Source: Chloroflexota bacterium
Lineage (GTDB): Bacteria > Chloroflexota > Ktedonobacteria > Ktedonobacterales > JACDGC01
Direction: 5' to 3'
Assembly: GCA_021812265.1 (NCBI GenBank)
Contig: JAKAOI010000081.1
Coordinates: forward strand, 1-8,182
Length of the DNA: 8,182 nucleotides
The notes below the pieces were generated by a model. The model was not told the DNA's origin. It did no database searches and was given only the letters and a program-made list of their open reading frames with translations. Position numbers and translations under genes: made by a program. Shown piece after piece: positions 1 through 6,101 of this stretch. Positions within the stretch are counted from its first letter, which is position 1; the number at the start of each line of letters is the position of its first letter.

Positions 1-816
1 GGTGTATAGGCCTTGGATAAGCTTATCGATATCGATCAATCGCCGATTGGCAGAACCCCGCGATCAAATCCGGCTACGTATACGAATGCGTTTACCGCTA
101 TCCGCGATTTGTTTGCGCAAACCGCCGAAGCGCGCGCGCGTGGCTACACGCCGGGCAGGTTCTCGTTTAATGTGAAAGGCGGCCGCTGTGAAACATGCCA
201 AGGAGAAGGCATTATCAAAATTGAAATGAATTTTTTGCCGGATGTATATGTGCCGTGTGAAGCGTGTCATGGCAAACGCTATAACCGCGAAGCGCTGGAA
301 ATTCGGTTTAAAGGGAAAACTATTGCCGATGTGCTGGATATGACCATTGAAACCGCATGTGATTTCTTTGCGGCTATTCCGTCGATCTATAATAAATTTT
401 CTACCCTGCGCGATGTCGGCTTAAATTATATGACACTTGGCCAGCCTGCCACCACCCTTTCCGGCGGCGAAGCGCAGCGGGTGAAACTTGCGGCGGAACT
501 TTCCCGGCGATCTACCGGCAAAACACTGTATATTTTAGATGAGCCAACCACCGGGCTGCACTTTGCCGATGTAGAGCGGTTATTGCATGTGCTGCAGCGC
601 TTAACCGACGCGGGCAACACCGTGCTGGTTATTGAGCATAATTTGGATGTGATAAAATGCGCCGATTGGATTATTGACTTGGGACCGGAAGGCGGCGACC
701 GCGGCGGCACAATTATTGCGCAAGGCGCGCCTGAAGAAATTGTGGAATGCAATCGCAGTTATACCGGTATGTTTTTACGGCGTCTGCTGGAAGAAAAAGT
801 TGCCGGCGCTGTATAG
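1..816 (+). CDS. uvrA: UvrA, excinuclease ABC subunit A, C-terminal part (5' end outside window)
   Basis: UvrA is the ATP-dependent DNA damage-recognition subunit of the UvrABC nucleotide excision repair complex in the cytoplasm. About 270 C-terminal residues are present of a protein that is usually about 940. Numbering from the TTG at 13: a zinc-finger region with Cys pairs at about 59/62 and 82/85, an ABC signature [12 protein letters not shown] at 149-160, Walker [11 protein letters not shown] ending near 183, and the H-loop His near 209 ([11 protein letters not shown]). The order and wording are those of UvrA's second ABC domain. Family alignment continues left of the TTG (Gly-Val-x-Ala-Leu-Asp-Lys against the usual GLEHLDK), so the TTG at 13 is not the true start. 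In that frame, codon 7-9 is TAG where Glu is expected. This is a nonsense mutation, an edge sequencing error or a broken gene. The stop is TAG at 814-816, and the gene converges on dcd. Confidence 0.95.
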
Positions 817-889
817 TGTTTGGTCAATAAATCTTTGCAGCGTGTCAAATACGACTAATGGTTAGAATAGATTAATGCCGTTGGCGCAA

Positions 890-1486
890 TTAACGTTTGC
901 GCCTGTCGCGCATTTCTTGGTCATTAAAAATATGACTGAGTGTCGGCTTGGTTTGTCCCTGATATTTTGACTGACGGGCAGTAGAATATGGCTGCGAAGC
1001 TGGTTGAGATAATTGTTCAATACTTAATTGACAAATGCGCATGCCGGGATAGATGGCGACTGCAATATTATTCAGATTGCTGATTTCTAAGGTGATTGTG
1101 CCGTTGAAACCAGGATCGATAAATCCGGCGGTAGAATGCACTATAATGCCTAAGCGGCCTAAACTGCTTCTGCCATCCAATCTGCCGACAAAGTCAGCGG
1201 ATAGTTTTACCCGCTCTAAAGTTACGCCAAGGATAAATTCTTTTGGATGCACAATGAACCGTTCGTGTTCTTGCAGTACTACCGATGAAGTAAGGCCTTC
1301 AAAAGTTTGTGGATCTGCCGGATCGATAACCGCTGTTTGCGGCATATTAAATATTAAAAACTCATTCCCCAGCCGCAAATCTATCGAAGCTGGTTGAATT
1401 TGTGATTCTTTATCCAGCAGTGGTTCAATAGAAATATTGCCCGTATTTATTTGCTGCACAATTTCGTGATCCGAAAGTAAAGACAT
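890..1486 (-). CDS. dcd: dCTP deaminase, probably the bifunctional dCTP deaminase/dUTPase type
   Basis: Dcd deaminates dCTP. The bifunctional forms also hydrolyse the resulting dUTP, giving dUMP for thymidylate synthesis in the cytosol. The 198-residue product has the trimeric dUTPase-like fold motifs: QPASIDLRLG at about 31-40, GRSSLGRLG at 105-113, HSTAGFIDPGF at 117-127 and TLEISN at 132-137 with the catalytic Glu at 134. It ends in an SKYQGQ stretch at 173-178. The wording HSTAGFIDPGF and the SKYQGQ tail match the Mycobacterium tuberculosis/archaeal bifunctional enzymes better than E. coli Dcd (HVTAHRIDPGW), so bifunctionality is inferred by motif. The start ATG at 1486 is preferred to the in-frame ATG at 1504: family proteins begin at M-x-L-S-D, a purine-rich GAAAGAA lies just upstream, and the upstream ATG lacks a ribosome site. 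It is the last gene of the leftward cluster, 69 bases after rsmE. Confidence 0.94.
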   Translation of the reverse strand: MSLLSDHEIVQQINTGNISIEPLLDKESQIQPASIDLRLGNEFLIFNMPQTAVIDPADPQTFEGLTSSVVLQEHERFIVHPKEFILGVTLERVKLSADFVGRLDGRSSLGRLGIIVHSTAGFIDPGFNGTITLEISNLNNIAVAIYPGMRICQLSIEQLSQPASQPYSTARQSKYQGQTKPTLSHIFNDQEMRDRRKR

Positions 1487-1502
1487 AACGTAAAATTCTT
1501 TC

Positions 1503-1532
1503 ATATTGCCAAAAAAGATAAATATGCGTCAA
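1503..1532 (-). promoter_or_regulatory. Weak candidate promoter for dcd
   Basis: On the minus strand TTGACG (1532-1527) is followed after 18 bases by CAATAT (1508-1503). The -35 is good and the -10 poor. A start near 1496 would leave only a short leader before the ATG at 1486 and would exclude the ATG at 1504. It could give dcd its own transcription despite lying at the end of the cluster. Confidence 0.25.
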
Positions 1533-1555
1533 ACAGCAAATTTTCAGCCGGTTCA

Positions 1556-2356
1556 TTACATACCGCCGCAGGCAGAAATGGTTAAAATAGCCGCAGCAAT
1601 TGCCGCCGTTTCCGCGCGCAGAATACGTGGCCCCAATGAAACAATCTTTGCTCCGGCGGCTTGCGCCATCTGAACCTCTAATTCGCTGAATCCGCCTTCT
1701 GGACCGATAAATAACGCTATAACAAGGCGTTCAACCTGTGTATATTGTATCACGTTTGCCAACGCCGGCTGAAATCCGCTTTTCTCTTTGTAATTGCCGG
1801 TTGTTCGCTGCTGTTTGCCGGATTCTTCCCACGCTAAAAAGGTCGCGTTGCAGTGTTTTGCGGCGCTTTGCAGCGCTTGCTGAAATGGCGCCGGCTCTTC
1901 GATAGCCGGCAGTGTTGATCTGCCGGATTGCTCCATGGCTTCAATTGCAATGGAGCGCCAGCGCTGTTTTTTTGTGGAGCTGACTTCATCCAGTCCTTTT
2001 ATGCTGTGTTCGCTGATTACCGGAATAAAAGCGGTGACGCCGATTTCTGTTCCCTTTTGAATAATCCATTCAAATTTAGCCGATTTCAACATTCCCTGAT
2101 AGAGACGCACAGTTATCGGCGGCTCGGTTTGCAGCAAAAGCAGCTGTTCTACAAGCAGTTGCGCCGCCCTGCCGGTAAACGCTTGAATGCGCGCAACACA
2201 AGCCGACCCGGCGCCATTGATAAGTATAACTTCATCATTTGGCCGCAGGCGCAGCACCGACTGCATTTGGCGGGCAAGTTCTGGTCCGGCAGTTATTTCC
2301 ATATGCGTTTCAAAAGCGGGGATGGGAACATAAAAACGCAGCGTTTCATTCATCAT
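1556..2356 (-). CDS. rsmE: RsmE, 16S rRNA (uracil1498-N3)-methyltransferase
   Basis: RsmE is a SPOUT-fold, SAM-dependent enzyme that methylates N3 of U1498 in helix 44 of 16S rRNA late in 30S assembly. The 266-residue product has an N-terminal PUA-like part (about 1-75) with the usual VLRLRPND segment at 34-41. The SPOUT domain shows KFEWIIQKGTEIGV at 94-107, the EAMEQSGR motif at 139-146, IGPEGGFSE at 217-225 and the trefoil-knot SLGPRILRAETA at 240-251. A stretch at about 178-209 seems longer than in typical relatives. The ATG at 2356 overlaps the prmA stop in an ATGA arrangement, which indicates translational coupling. A second ATG follows immediately. The prmA-rsmE order is common in Firmicutes and other phyla. 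Confidence 0.96.
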   Translation of the reverse strand: MMNETLRFYVPIPAFETHMEITAGPELARQMQSVLRLRPNDEVILINGAGSACVARIQAFTGRAAQLLVEQLLLLQTEPPITVRLYQGMLKSAKFEWIIQKGTEIGVTAFIPVISEHSIKGLDEVSSTKKQRWRSIAIEAMEQSGRSTLPAIEEPAPFQQALQSAAKHCNATFLAWEESGKQQRTTGNYKEKSGFQPALANVIQYTQVERLVIALFIGPEGGFSELEVQMAQAAGAKIVSLGPRILRAETAAIAAAILTISACGGM

Positions 2357-3336
2357 TTAGCGCACACCAATGTCAGCCAATCGCCGTCTGCATATCTTTT
2401 TTCCAGCGTAAATCCCGCTCGAATCAGCGCGTCGAGCGCTTCATTCTCTTTGTCCTGAATAATGCCGCCGGTAATCAATTTGCCGCCCGGCAATGTGGCT
2501 GCGTAGAGTGTTTCTGCCAATTCGGCGATTACCCGCGCAATGATGTTAGCCAGCACAATATTGGCGGGAGAAATTGGCTCGTGAGTAACGCTTTCGGGCA
2601 AAAGCTCCTCGCCCTGCGTTAATTCCGGCGCAATCAGGCAAAGCGTTTCGTCGGGCAGCAGCGCAATACCGGCGTGTTTCACGGTGACGGCGTCGGCGCA
2701 GTCGTTCAATTGAGCGTTTTCTCGCGCTATGCGCACTGCTACAGAGCTGATATCAAATCCCAGAGCGCTTTTAGCGCCTAATTTTATCGCGCATAACGAT
2801 AAAATACCCGACCCGCAGCCGACATCAATAACGGTGTCTCCGGCATGGATGTTATCTTCTATCGCTTCCAAACACATGCGGGTAGTTGGGTGTGTGCCTG
2901 TGCCAAACGCCATCCCCGGATCCAACTCTATTACTGCGAGATTTGGTTCATCCGAAGAAAATTCGCGCCAGCTCGGTTTTATAACAATTTTGCGACCGAT
3001 TCGGGTCACATGAAAATATTGTTTCCACGTTTCTGCCCAATCTTCATCATCGATGACGCGGGTTTGCATAGCGCCGATATCACCGATTGCAATACTGCGC
3101 AAATACCAAAGCGCTTCATCGATGCGCCGTAAAATGCTTTCCGTATGTTCATCTGCAGCTAAGTAGCCGCACACTGTCGCCGGAGCGTTGGGAATATGTG
3201 TCCACTTTTGGCCGTCATCTTCCAGCGCAAAAGGTTCCTGAACGGCAACCCCATGCTGTGTTAAAGATGAAAGCATTTCACTGATGGCGTCTACTGCTTC
3301 GGGATGAGACTCTACTTTTATTTCAATCCACTGCAT
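2353..3336 (-). CDS. prmA: PrmA, ribosomal protein L11 methyltransferase
   Basis: PrmA is a class I SAM-dependent methyltransferase that trimethylates ribosomal protein L11. The 327-residue product has an N-terminal L11-recognition domain (about 1-60) and the linker with DEDWAETWKQYF at 97-108. Next come the DPGMAFGTGTHPTT signature at 139-152, SAM motif I DVGCGSGILS at 171-180 with the acidic residue ending strand 2 at Asp195, and the LANIIA motif at 262-267. It is somewhat longer than E. coli PrmA (293), mainly from an extra segment at about 223-257 before the LANIIA strand. The reading frame can be extended to an ATG at 3363, but family proteins start at M-x-W-I-E-I, so 3336 is chosen. It overlaps the end of the hydrolase gene by 14 bases and the start of rsmE by 4, so all three are probably co-translated. 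Confidence 0.95.
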   Translation of the reverse strand: MQWIEIKVESHPEAVDAISEMLSSLTQHGVAVQEPFALEDDGQKWTHIPNAPATVCGYLAADEHTESILRRIDEALWYLRSIAIGDIGAMQTRVIDDEDWAETWKQYFHVTRIGRKIVIKPSWREFSSDEPNLAVIELDPGMAFGTGTHPTTRMCLEAIEDNIHAGDTVIDVGCGSGILSLCAIKLGAKSALGFDISSVAVRIARENAQLNDCADAVTVKHAGIALLPDETLCLIAPELTQGEELLPESVTHEPISPANIVLANIIARVIAELAETLYAATLPGGKLITGGIIQDKENEALDALIRAGFTLEKRYADGDWLTLVCAK

Positions 3337-4300
3337 GATTATGTTCTTTCTGTTCAGCGGCATCCGGCTGGGTAAGCGCGCCGCTAAAAAAGGAATGAAT
3401 TTTTTGACAATATGTGTCGCGTTCGGTGAAATAGCCGCCGCAATGCGGCGCGCCTTCTACCAGCCAAATTTCTTTGGGTTCGCGCGCGGCGGCATATAGC
3501 CATTCTGAATGATAAAATGGTGAAATGGTGTCGGCGGTTCCGTGAATCAATAGAATGGGACGTGGCGCGATATGCGCAACTTCACGGATGGGCGCAACTT
3601 TTTCAAATGTATAGCCCGCTTTTATTTGCAGCAATTTATTTGCGACGAATAAAACAGGTTTATCGATAATGGGGGAATTGAACTGAAAAAATGTATGCAG
3701 CCCATGCGACACAACGTCTTTATGTGTGGCAAACGAACTGTCTGCAACGATAGCTGCAATACGCTTATCCCTTGCTGCGCTTAAGATTGCCACAGCGCCG
3801 CCCATAGAATATCCCAACGCGCCGATTTTTAAATATGGAGCGCGCGCCGCCACATAATCCACTGCGCCAAGAAAATCTGCCGTTTCGCGATACCCTAATG
3901 TGACTGGGTTACCGCGATATACTCCATGCCCAAACATATCGATTAAAAACAAAGAATGGCCATGGTTATACAAATATTTGCCGATACCCAACAAATCGGC
4001 TCGCTTGCCGTGAAACCCAGATGACGCAATAATGATATCTTTTGCCTGCGGATGTTCAATCCACCATCCACGCAATGCGTGCGCCTTATCTGCCGATAAA
4101 AACGAAATGTTTTCCCAAGGAAGATCCAATTCATAGGGCGTAAATGAATATTCTGCCGTAGGATCGTTTTTTTGCGGATGCGTAATTGTATCAGCTATCA
4201 TATACGCCGCCGCTGATACGGCAGCTCCGGCCAGCGCAAACATAACGCCGAATGCGGTCAGAGCTGCTGACGACGGATTTTTATTCTCTTGTTTCCGCAT
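3323..4300 (-). CDS. Membrane-anchored alpha/beta hydrolase (serine hydrolase)
   Basis: The 325-residue product is an alpha/beta-hydrolase-fold protein of unknown substrate. Residues about 12-36 form one hydrophobic segment after a charged MRKQENKN start and lack an obvious signal-peptidase site, so a signal anchor with the catalytic domain outside is likely. The domain has the oxyanion region SSGFHGKR at 93-100, a DMFGHG strand end at 121-126, the nucleophile elbow GYSMGG with Ser165, the acid Asp257 in HGTADTISP, and the base His286 in PHCGGY. The triad is therefore complete. Relatives include the YqkD-like and prolyl-oligopeptidase-like serine hydrolases, so esterase or peptidase cannot be separated. 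A stop codon lies just upstream in frame, which makes the ATG at 4300 the first possible start. AGGAG at 4317-4321 is 16 bases away, longer than usual. It heads the prmA-rsmE-dcd cluster and overlaps prmA by 14 bases. Confidence 0.88.
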   Translation of the reverse strand: MRKQENKNPSSAALTAFGVMFALAGAAVSAAAYMIADTITHPQKNDPTAEYSFTPYELDLPWENISFLSADKAHALRGWWIEHPQAKDIIIASSGFHGKRADLLGIGKYLYNHGHSLFLIDMFGHGVYRGNPVTLGYRETADFLGAVDYVAARAPYLKIGALGYSMGGAVAILSAARDKRIAAIVADSSFATHKDVVSHGLHTFFQFNSPIIDKPVLFVANKLLQIKAGYTFEKVAPIREVAHIAPRPILLIHGTADTISPFYHSEWLYAAAREPKEIWLVEGAPHCGGYFTERDTYCQKIHSFFSGALTQPDAAEQKEHNHAVD

Positions 4301-4330
4301 AACAGTTATCTAATATCTCCTAACGCATAA

Positions 4331-4358
4331 AGTATATAATAATTTGCGCAAAATCCAA
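4331..4358 (-). promoter_or_regulatory. Sigma70-like promoter for the hydrolase-prmA-rsmE-dcd cluster
   Basis: On the minus strand TTGGAT (4358-4353) and TATACT (4336-4331) are 16 bases apart, and the expected start is about 25 bases before the hydrolase ATG at 4300. The spacer contains the perfect palindrome TTTGCGCAAA (4343-4352), a plausible operator position. That same segment recurs near the opposite promoter. Confidence 0.55.
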
Positions 4359-4472
4359 AACTATGCTATAAGAAAAGTAAGGATGATCTGCGCGCCAAAG
4401 CCAAAGGACCCGTACATGTGGGCGCTGGCGCTGTTAGCTGAAGTGAAAGCTTCAAAATAATTTGCGCAGAAT
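4338..4472. repeat. Pair of 17-base direct repeats at two promoters (4338-4354 and 4456-4472)
   Basis: The 13-mer AATAATTTGCGCA occurs exactly at 4338-4350 and 4456-4468. The match continues for four more bases with one difference (A or G, then AAT). The first copy covers the spacer of the leftward hydrolase promoter. The second ends four bases before the -35 of the rightward promoter at 4477. Both contain the TTTGCGCA core, and the first completes the palindrome TTTGCGCAAA. Placement suggests binding sites for a shared regulator, which is inference. Confidence 0.5.
4383..4460 (+). CDS. Possible 25-residue small protein
   Basis: An ATG at 4383 opens 25 codons ending in TAA at 4458-4460. The product has a Lys/Pro-rich first part and a short hydrophobic stretch WALALLAEV. 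The codons (GCG, CTG, GAA, AAA) look more like genes than like the AT-rich surroundings. AAGG abuts the ATG directly, so the ribosome site is too close. There is no in-frame upstream start. A weak TTGCGC-N17-TATAAG pair could precede it. It lies between the two copies of the direct repeat. No family is recognised; it may equally be a gene remnant. Confidence 0.2.
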   Translation: MICAPKPKDPYMWALALLAEVKASK

Positions 4473-4476
4473 AATA

Positions 4477-4505
4477 TTGAAATAAAGTTCTAAATTTGGT
4501 ATACT
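4477..4505 (+). promoter_or_regulatory. Strong sigma70-like promoter for the membrane-protein transcript
   Basis: TTGAAA (4477-4482) and TATACT (4500-4505) are separated by exactly 17 bases, with transcription expected from about 4512. This is the best promoter match in the window. The next clear gene starts at 4836, which would leave a leader of about 320 bases holding hairpins and small ORFs. Confidence 0.6.
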
Positions 4506-4510
4506 ATATA

Positions 4511-4592
4511 GTGTAATGCCTGCCACTTGCGCTTATGGTTTAGCGCGGAATTTTGGCGTACACATTTTGCAGCGCTTTAGCGGCTATTTTTT
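4511..4592 (+). ncRNA. Possible short RNA or leader with terminator-like hairpin
   Basis: Directly after the promoter, GTGTA at 4511 can pair with TACAC ending at 4563, and GCC at 4518-4520 with GGC at 4555-4557. A hairpin GCGCT/AGCGC sits inside. It is followed by a small bulged hairpin at 4571-4585 and a run of six T at 4587-4592, resembling an intrinsic terminator. A 4561-4605 alternative helix (CATTTTGCAGC with GCAGCAAATG) would compete with it. This could be an 80-nt RNA or an attenuator for the downstream membrane gene. The same bases are also an open reading frame, so the assignment is uncertain. Confidence 0.28.
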
Positions 4593-4689
4593 GCTTGCAG
4601 CAAATGTTTGCTATGGTATGACTTTTGCTATTATGAACAGAATATGCGCAGTACATAGTATATTTGCGGAAATATCAATGGATATATAG
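4516..4689 (+). CDS. Possible 57-residue small membrane protein
   Basis: An ATG at 4516, only about 4 bases after the predicted transcription start, opens 57 codons to TAG at 4687-4689. It would be leaderless or nearly so. Residues about 17-40 (from HILQRFSGYF onward) form one possible membrane segment rich in Phe, Leu and Ala. No ribosome site is possible at this spacing and no family is recognised. It overlaps the hairpin region and could be chance or a remnant. The next frame continues as another open stretch to 4828, so one frameshifted gene is an alternative. Confidence 0.2.
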   Translation: MPATCAYGLARNFGVHILQRFSGYFLLAANVCYGMTFAIMNRICAVHSIFAEISMDI

Positions 4690-4828
4690 TTTTGCCGCCA
4701 TACTGTTAATGGCTGCACAGGCTTCTTTTTTCGCCATGGCGCGTGTGATGTTTTATGATGAAAATCTTTTGGCAAAACAGTTATTTTGCGTTGTATTAAA
4801 AATATATTGGCAGCAATTAAGGAGATAA
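4664..4828 (+). CDS. Possible 54-residue single-span membrane protein before the six-helix gene
   Basis: This frame is open from just after a TGA near 4635 to TAA at 4826-4828. A TTG at 4664 would give 54 residues: a basic start (Arg-Lys-Tyr), a hydrophobic segment of about 22 residues from WIYSFAAILLMAAQ, and a basic end (QQLRR). An internal ATG at 4709 gives 39 residues. Neither start has a clear ribosome site. The stop codon lies inside the purine-rich AAGGAGATAA that serves the next gene, and only 7 bases separate it from the ATG at 4836, which looks like a coupled pair. No family is recognised. Confidence 0.28.
   Translation: MRKYQWIYSFAAILLMAAQASFFAMARVMFYDENLLAKQLFCVVLKIYWQQLRR
4819..4824 (+). 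promoter_or_regulatory. Shine-Dalgarno site for the six-helix membrane protein
   Basis: AAGGAG lies 11 bases before the ATG at 4836. It is the clearest ribosome site in the window and fixes that start. It is embedded in the last codons of the preceding small ORF. Confidence 0.7.
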
Positions 4829-4835
4829 TTTTTAT

Positions 4836-5900
4836 ATGCAAAATTATCCTCAAACATTCCAAAGCAGTATTACATATTCCGATCATACATTGACAGCGGC
4901 AAGCGCGTCTCGTCCGCGGGATTATTTTACCCAGCGTTCGGCGCATAGTATATATGCGCTTATTCCCGAAGAAACATATACATCGCAGCTCTGGAAACTA
5001 TCGATTATTCAAAAATGGGCGCAGGTAAAAATTGGGTTTAGCGTGGTGTTAGCGGCGGTAGCCGTTGCGTTTTTTACCGTGTGGTCAAACCCTTCCGCTG
5101 CGGTTGGTATGGTAACTGTGGCGCTGGCTTCATTTGCGTTTGCTATGCTGGCGTATTATATTGCAGGGCTTTCATTTGAACAATCGGCAGCGTTGCTGTT
5201 GCTGTTTTCAGATGGCTGTATTGTTGTGTTAGCCGAATTGCTGGCTGGTCCACATATGACGTTTTTTATATTGGTAGCAGGATCGTGCATATTGGGAACA
5301 GTTTTGGGGAGTTTTGTCGCAACTGTTTTGTTCGGAGCCGGAGTTACCGGCTTTATACTCATATGGACTATTTTGGTTCAATTGGGGAAAGCGCAGCCAA
5401 TGCTGCGGGTATCCGCCGGATCGCAGATGTGGGTTGTTGCTATTGCTGGTATTGCGGGTGTGGCGTTTTTATTTGCCTCTGCCGCCATGCTGCGCCAAAA
5501 ATTAAAAGCTTCACTGGCAGACGCAGCCGCTATGCAGCATGAATACGATGGATTAGAGCGCCGCAGCCGAAACCGCCGGGCAGTATTCGACGCTGACTCC
5601 ATTGCTTTGCAAACCGCTTTATCGCGCGCAATGCGCGGAGAATCGGTTCCGCAGACTGCGGCGTGTGAAGAATTGGCGCCGTTAAGCTCAATGGTAAATT
5701 CCACTGCGCAGCGCATCCCGGCTTTGCTGCGAGATAGAGAGGAGCGGCTGCGCATGGAAAAAGCTATTCGCGATTTGGTGGGGGCGTTAGAAAAAGCATG
5801 GGCCGGTTTTGAATGGCAATGGCCGGCGCGTTCGGGCACCGCGATTGATTTAATTGTTGAAGCGCTGCGCCCCAAAACTCAAGAATTCACCGGAAATTAA
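4836..5900 (+). CDS. Six-helix membrane protein with cytoplasmic helical tail, function unknown
   Basis: I do not recognise a named family for this 354-residue protein. Residues 1-64 are polar. About six hydrophobic helices follow at 66-84, 89-112, 117-137, 141-160, 161-183 and 197-218. The rest (219-354) is a soluble, Arg/Glu/Ala-rich region that looks largely alpha-helical (for example ALLRDREERLRMEKAIRDLV at 296-315), ending in a WQWPARSGTAIDLIVEALRP segment at 327-346. The layout resembles the membrane-sensor plus signalling-helix half of a histidine kinase or cyclase, but no kinase, GGDEF or receiver motif follows and the gene stops at a clean TAA. It may pass a signal to a partner protein or act as a structural membrane protein. 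It has a strong promoter, a long leader and a good ribosome site. The gene to its right converges on it. Confidence 0.85.
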   Translation: MQNYPQTFQSSITYSDHTLTAASASRPRDYFTQRSAHSIYALIPEETYTSQLWKLSIIQKWAQVKIGFSVVLAAVAVAFFTVWSNPSAAVGMVTVALASFAFAMLAYYIAGLSFEQSAALLLLFSDGCIVVLAELLAGPHMTFFILVAGSCILGTVLGSFVATVLFGAGVTGFILIWTILVQLGKAQPMLRVSAGSQMWVVAIAGIAGVAFLFASAAMLRQKLKASLADAAAMQHEYDGLERRSRNRRAVFDADSIALQTALSRAMRGESVPQTAACEELAPLSSMVNSTAQRIPALLRDREERLRMEKAIRDLVGALEKAWAGFEWQWPARSGTAIDLIVEALRPKTQEFTGN

Positions 5901-5909
5901 CACCCATTT

Positions 5910-5933
5910 TCTCGATGATGAGAGCTGATTTTT
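5910..5933 (+). terminator. Weak terminator candidate after the six-helix gene
   Basis: TCTC (5910-5913) pairs with GAGA (5920-5923) across a six-base loop, and a run of five T follows at 5929-5933. The stem is only 4 bp, so termination here would be inefficient. Confidence 0.22.
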
Positions 5934-5959
5934 ATCAAGTTCTCTGCTGAATGCCAAAT

Positions 5960-5965
5960 TATAAT
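5960..5965 (+). promoter_or_regulatory. Perfect -10 box before the structured RNA candidate
   Basis: TATAAT at 5960-5965 places a start at about 5971-5973, almost exactly on the 5' strand of the outer helix of the RNA element. No good -35 hexamer is visible at 16-18 bases upstream, so strength is uncertain. Confidence 0.4.
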
Positions 5966-5968
5966 CAT

Positions 5969-6096
5969 GACTTTCGCTGCAGCATGGAACATCGGGGATG
6001 TACAAGGGGCGTCGGCCCTTGCGGGGTTCTGGGATGTCCCCAGACCTCCCTTTGGCAGATACGAGAAACCATGCGCTGCTCTTTCAAGCGAAAGTC
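5969..6096 (+). ncRNA. Candidate structured non-coding RNA, class not recognised
   Basis: A 128-base, GC-rich element in an AT-rich gap folds by eye into a closed multi-helix structure. The outer stem GACTTTCGCT (5969-5978) pairs perfectly with AGCGAAAGTC (6087-6096). Next inward, GCAGC+ATGG (5979-5987) pairs with CCAT (6069-6072) and GCTGC (6075-6079) around a two-base bulge. Inside are three hairpins: ACATC/GATGT (5989-6001), CAAGGG/CCCTTG (6003-6021) and TCTGGG/CCCAGA (6028-6044). A single-stranded stretch at about 6051-6068 includes GGCAGATACGAGAAA. A TATAAT at 5960 and a long hairpin after 6101 favour the + strand. Both flanking genes converge on it, so it is not an obvious 5' riboswitch. 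It does not show the SRP, tmRNA or RNase P core motifs that I know. 6S-like RNA is possible but unsupported. Confidence 0.5.
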
Positions 6097-6101
6097 CTAA
6101 T

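Noticed and set aside
113..122. TTTGCGCAAA inside uvrA as a further copy of the promoter motif
   Set aside because: It lies within conserved UvrA codons (Leu-Phe-Ala-Gln-Thr) and lacks the flanking AT bases of the 17-base repeat, so coding constraint explains it.
426..752. A 108-codon minus-strand ORF inside uvrA
   Set aside because: It is antisense to strongly conserved UvrA motifs and has a Ser/Pro-rich shadow composition.
883..903. A 7-bp hairpin GGCGCAA/TTGCGCC over the dcd stop codon as terminator between uvrA and dcd
   Set aside because: No T-tract follows on either strand, so it is not a convincing intrinsic terminator.
4611..4946. A 111-codon minus-strand ORF
   Set aside because: It overlaps the start and ribosome site of the well-supported six-helix gene, has a Cys/Arg/Ile-rich unlikely composition and no ribosome site.
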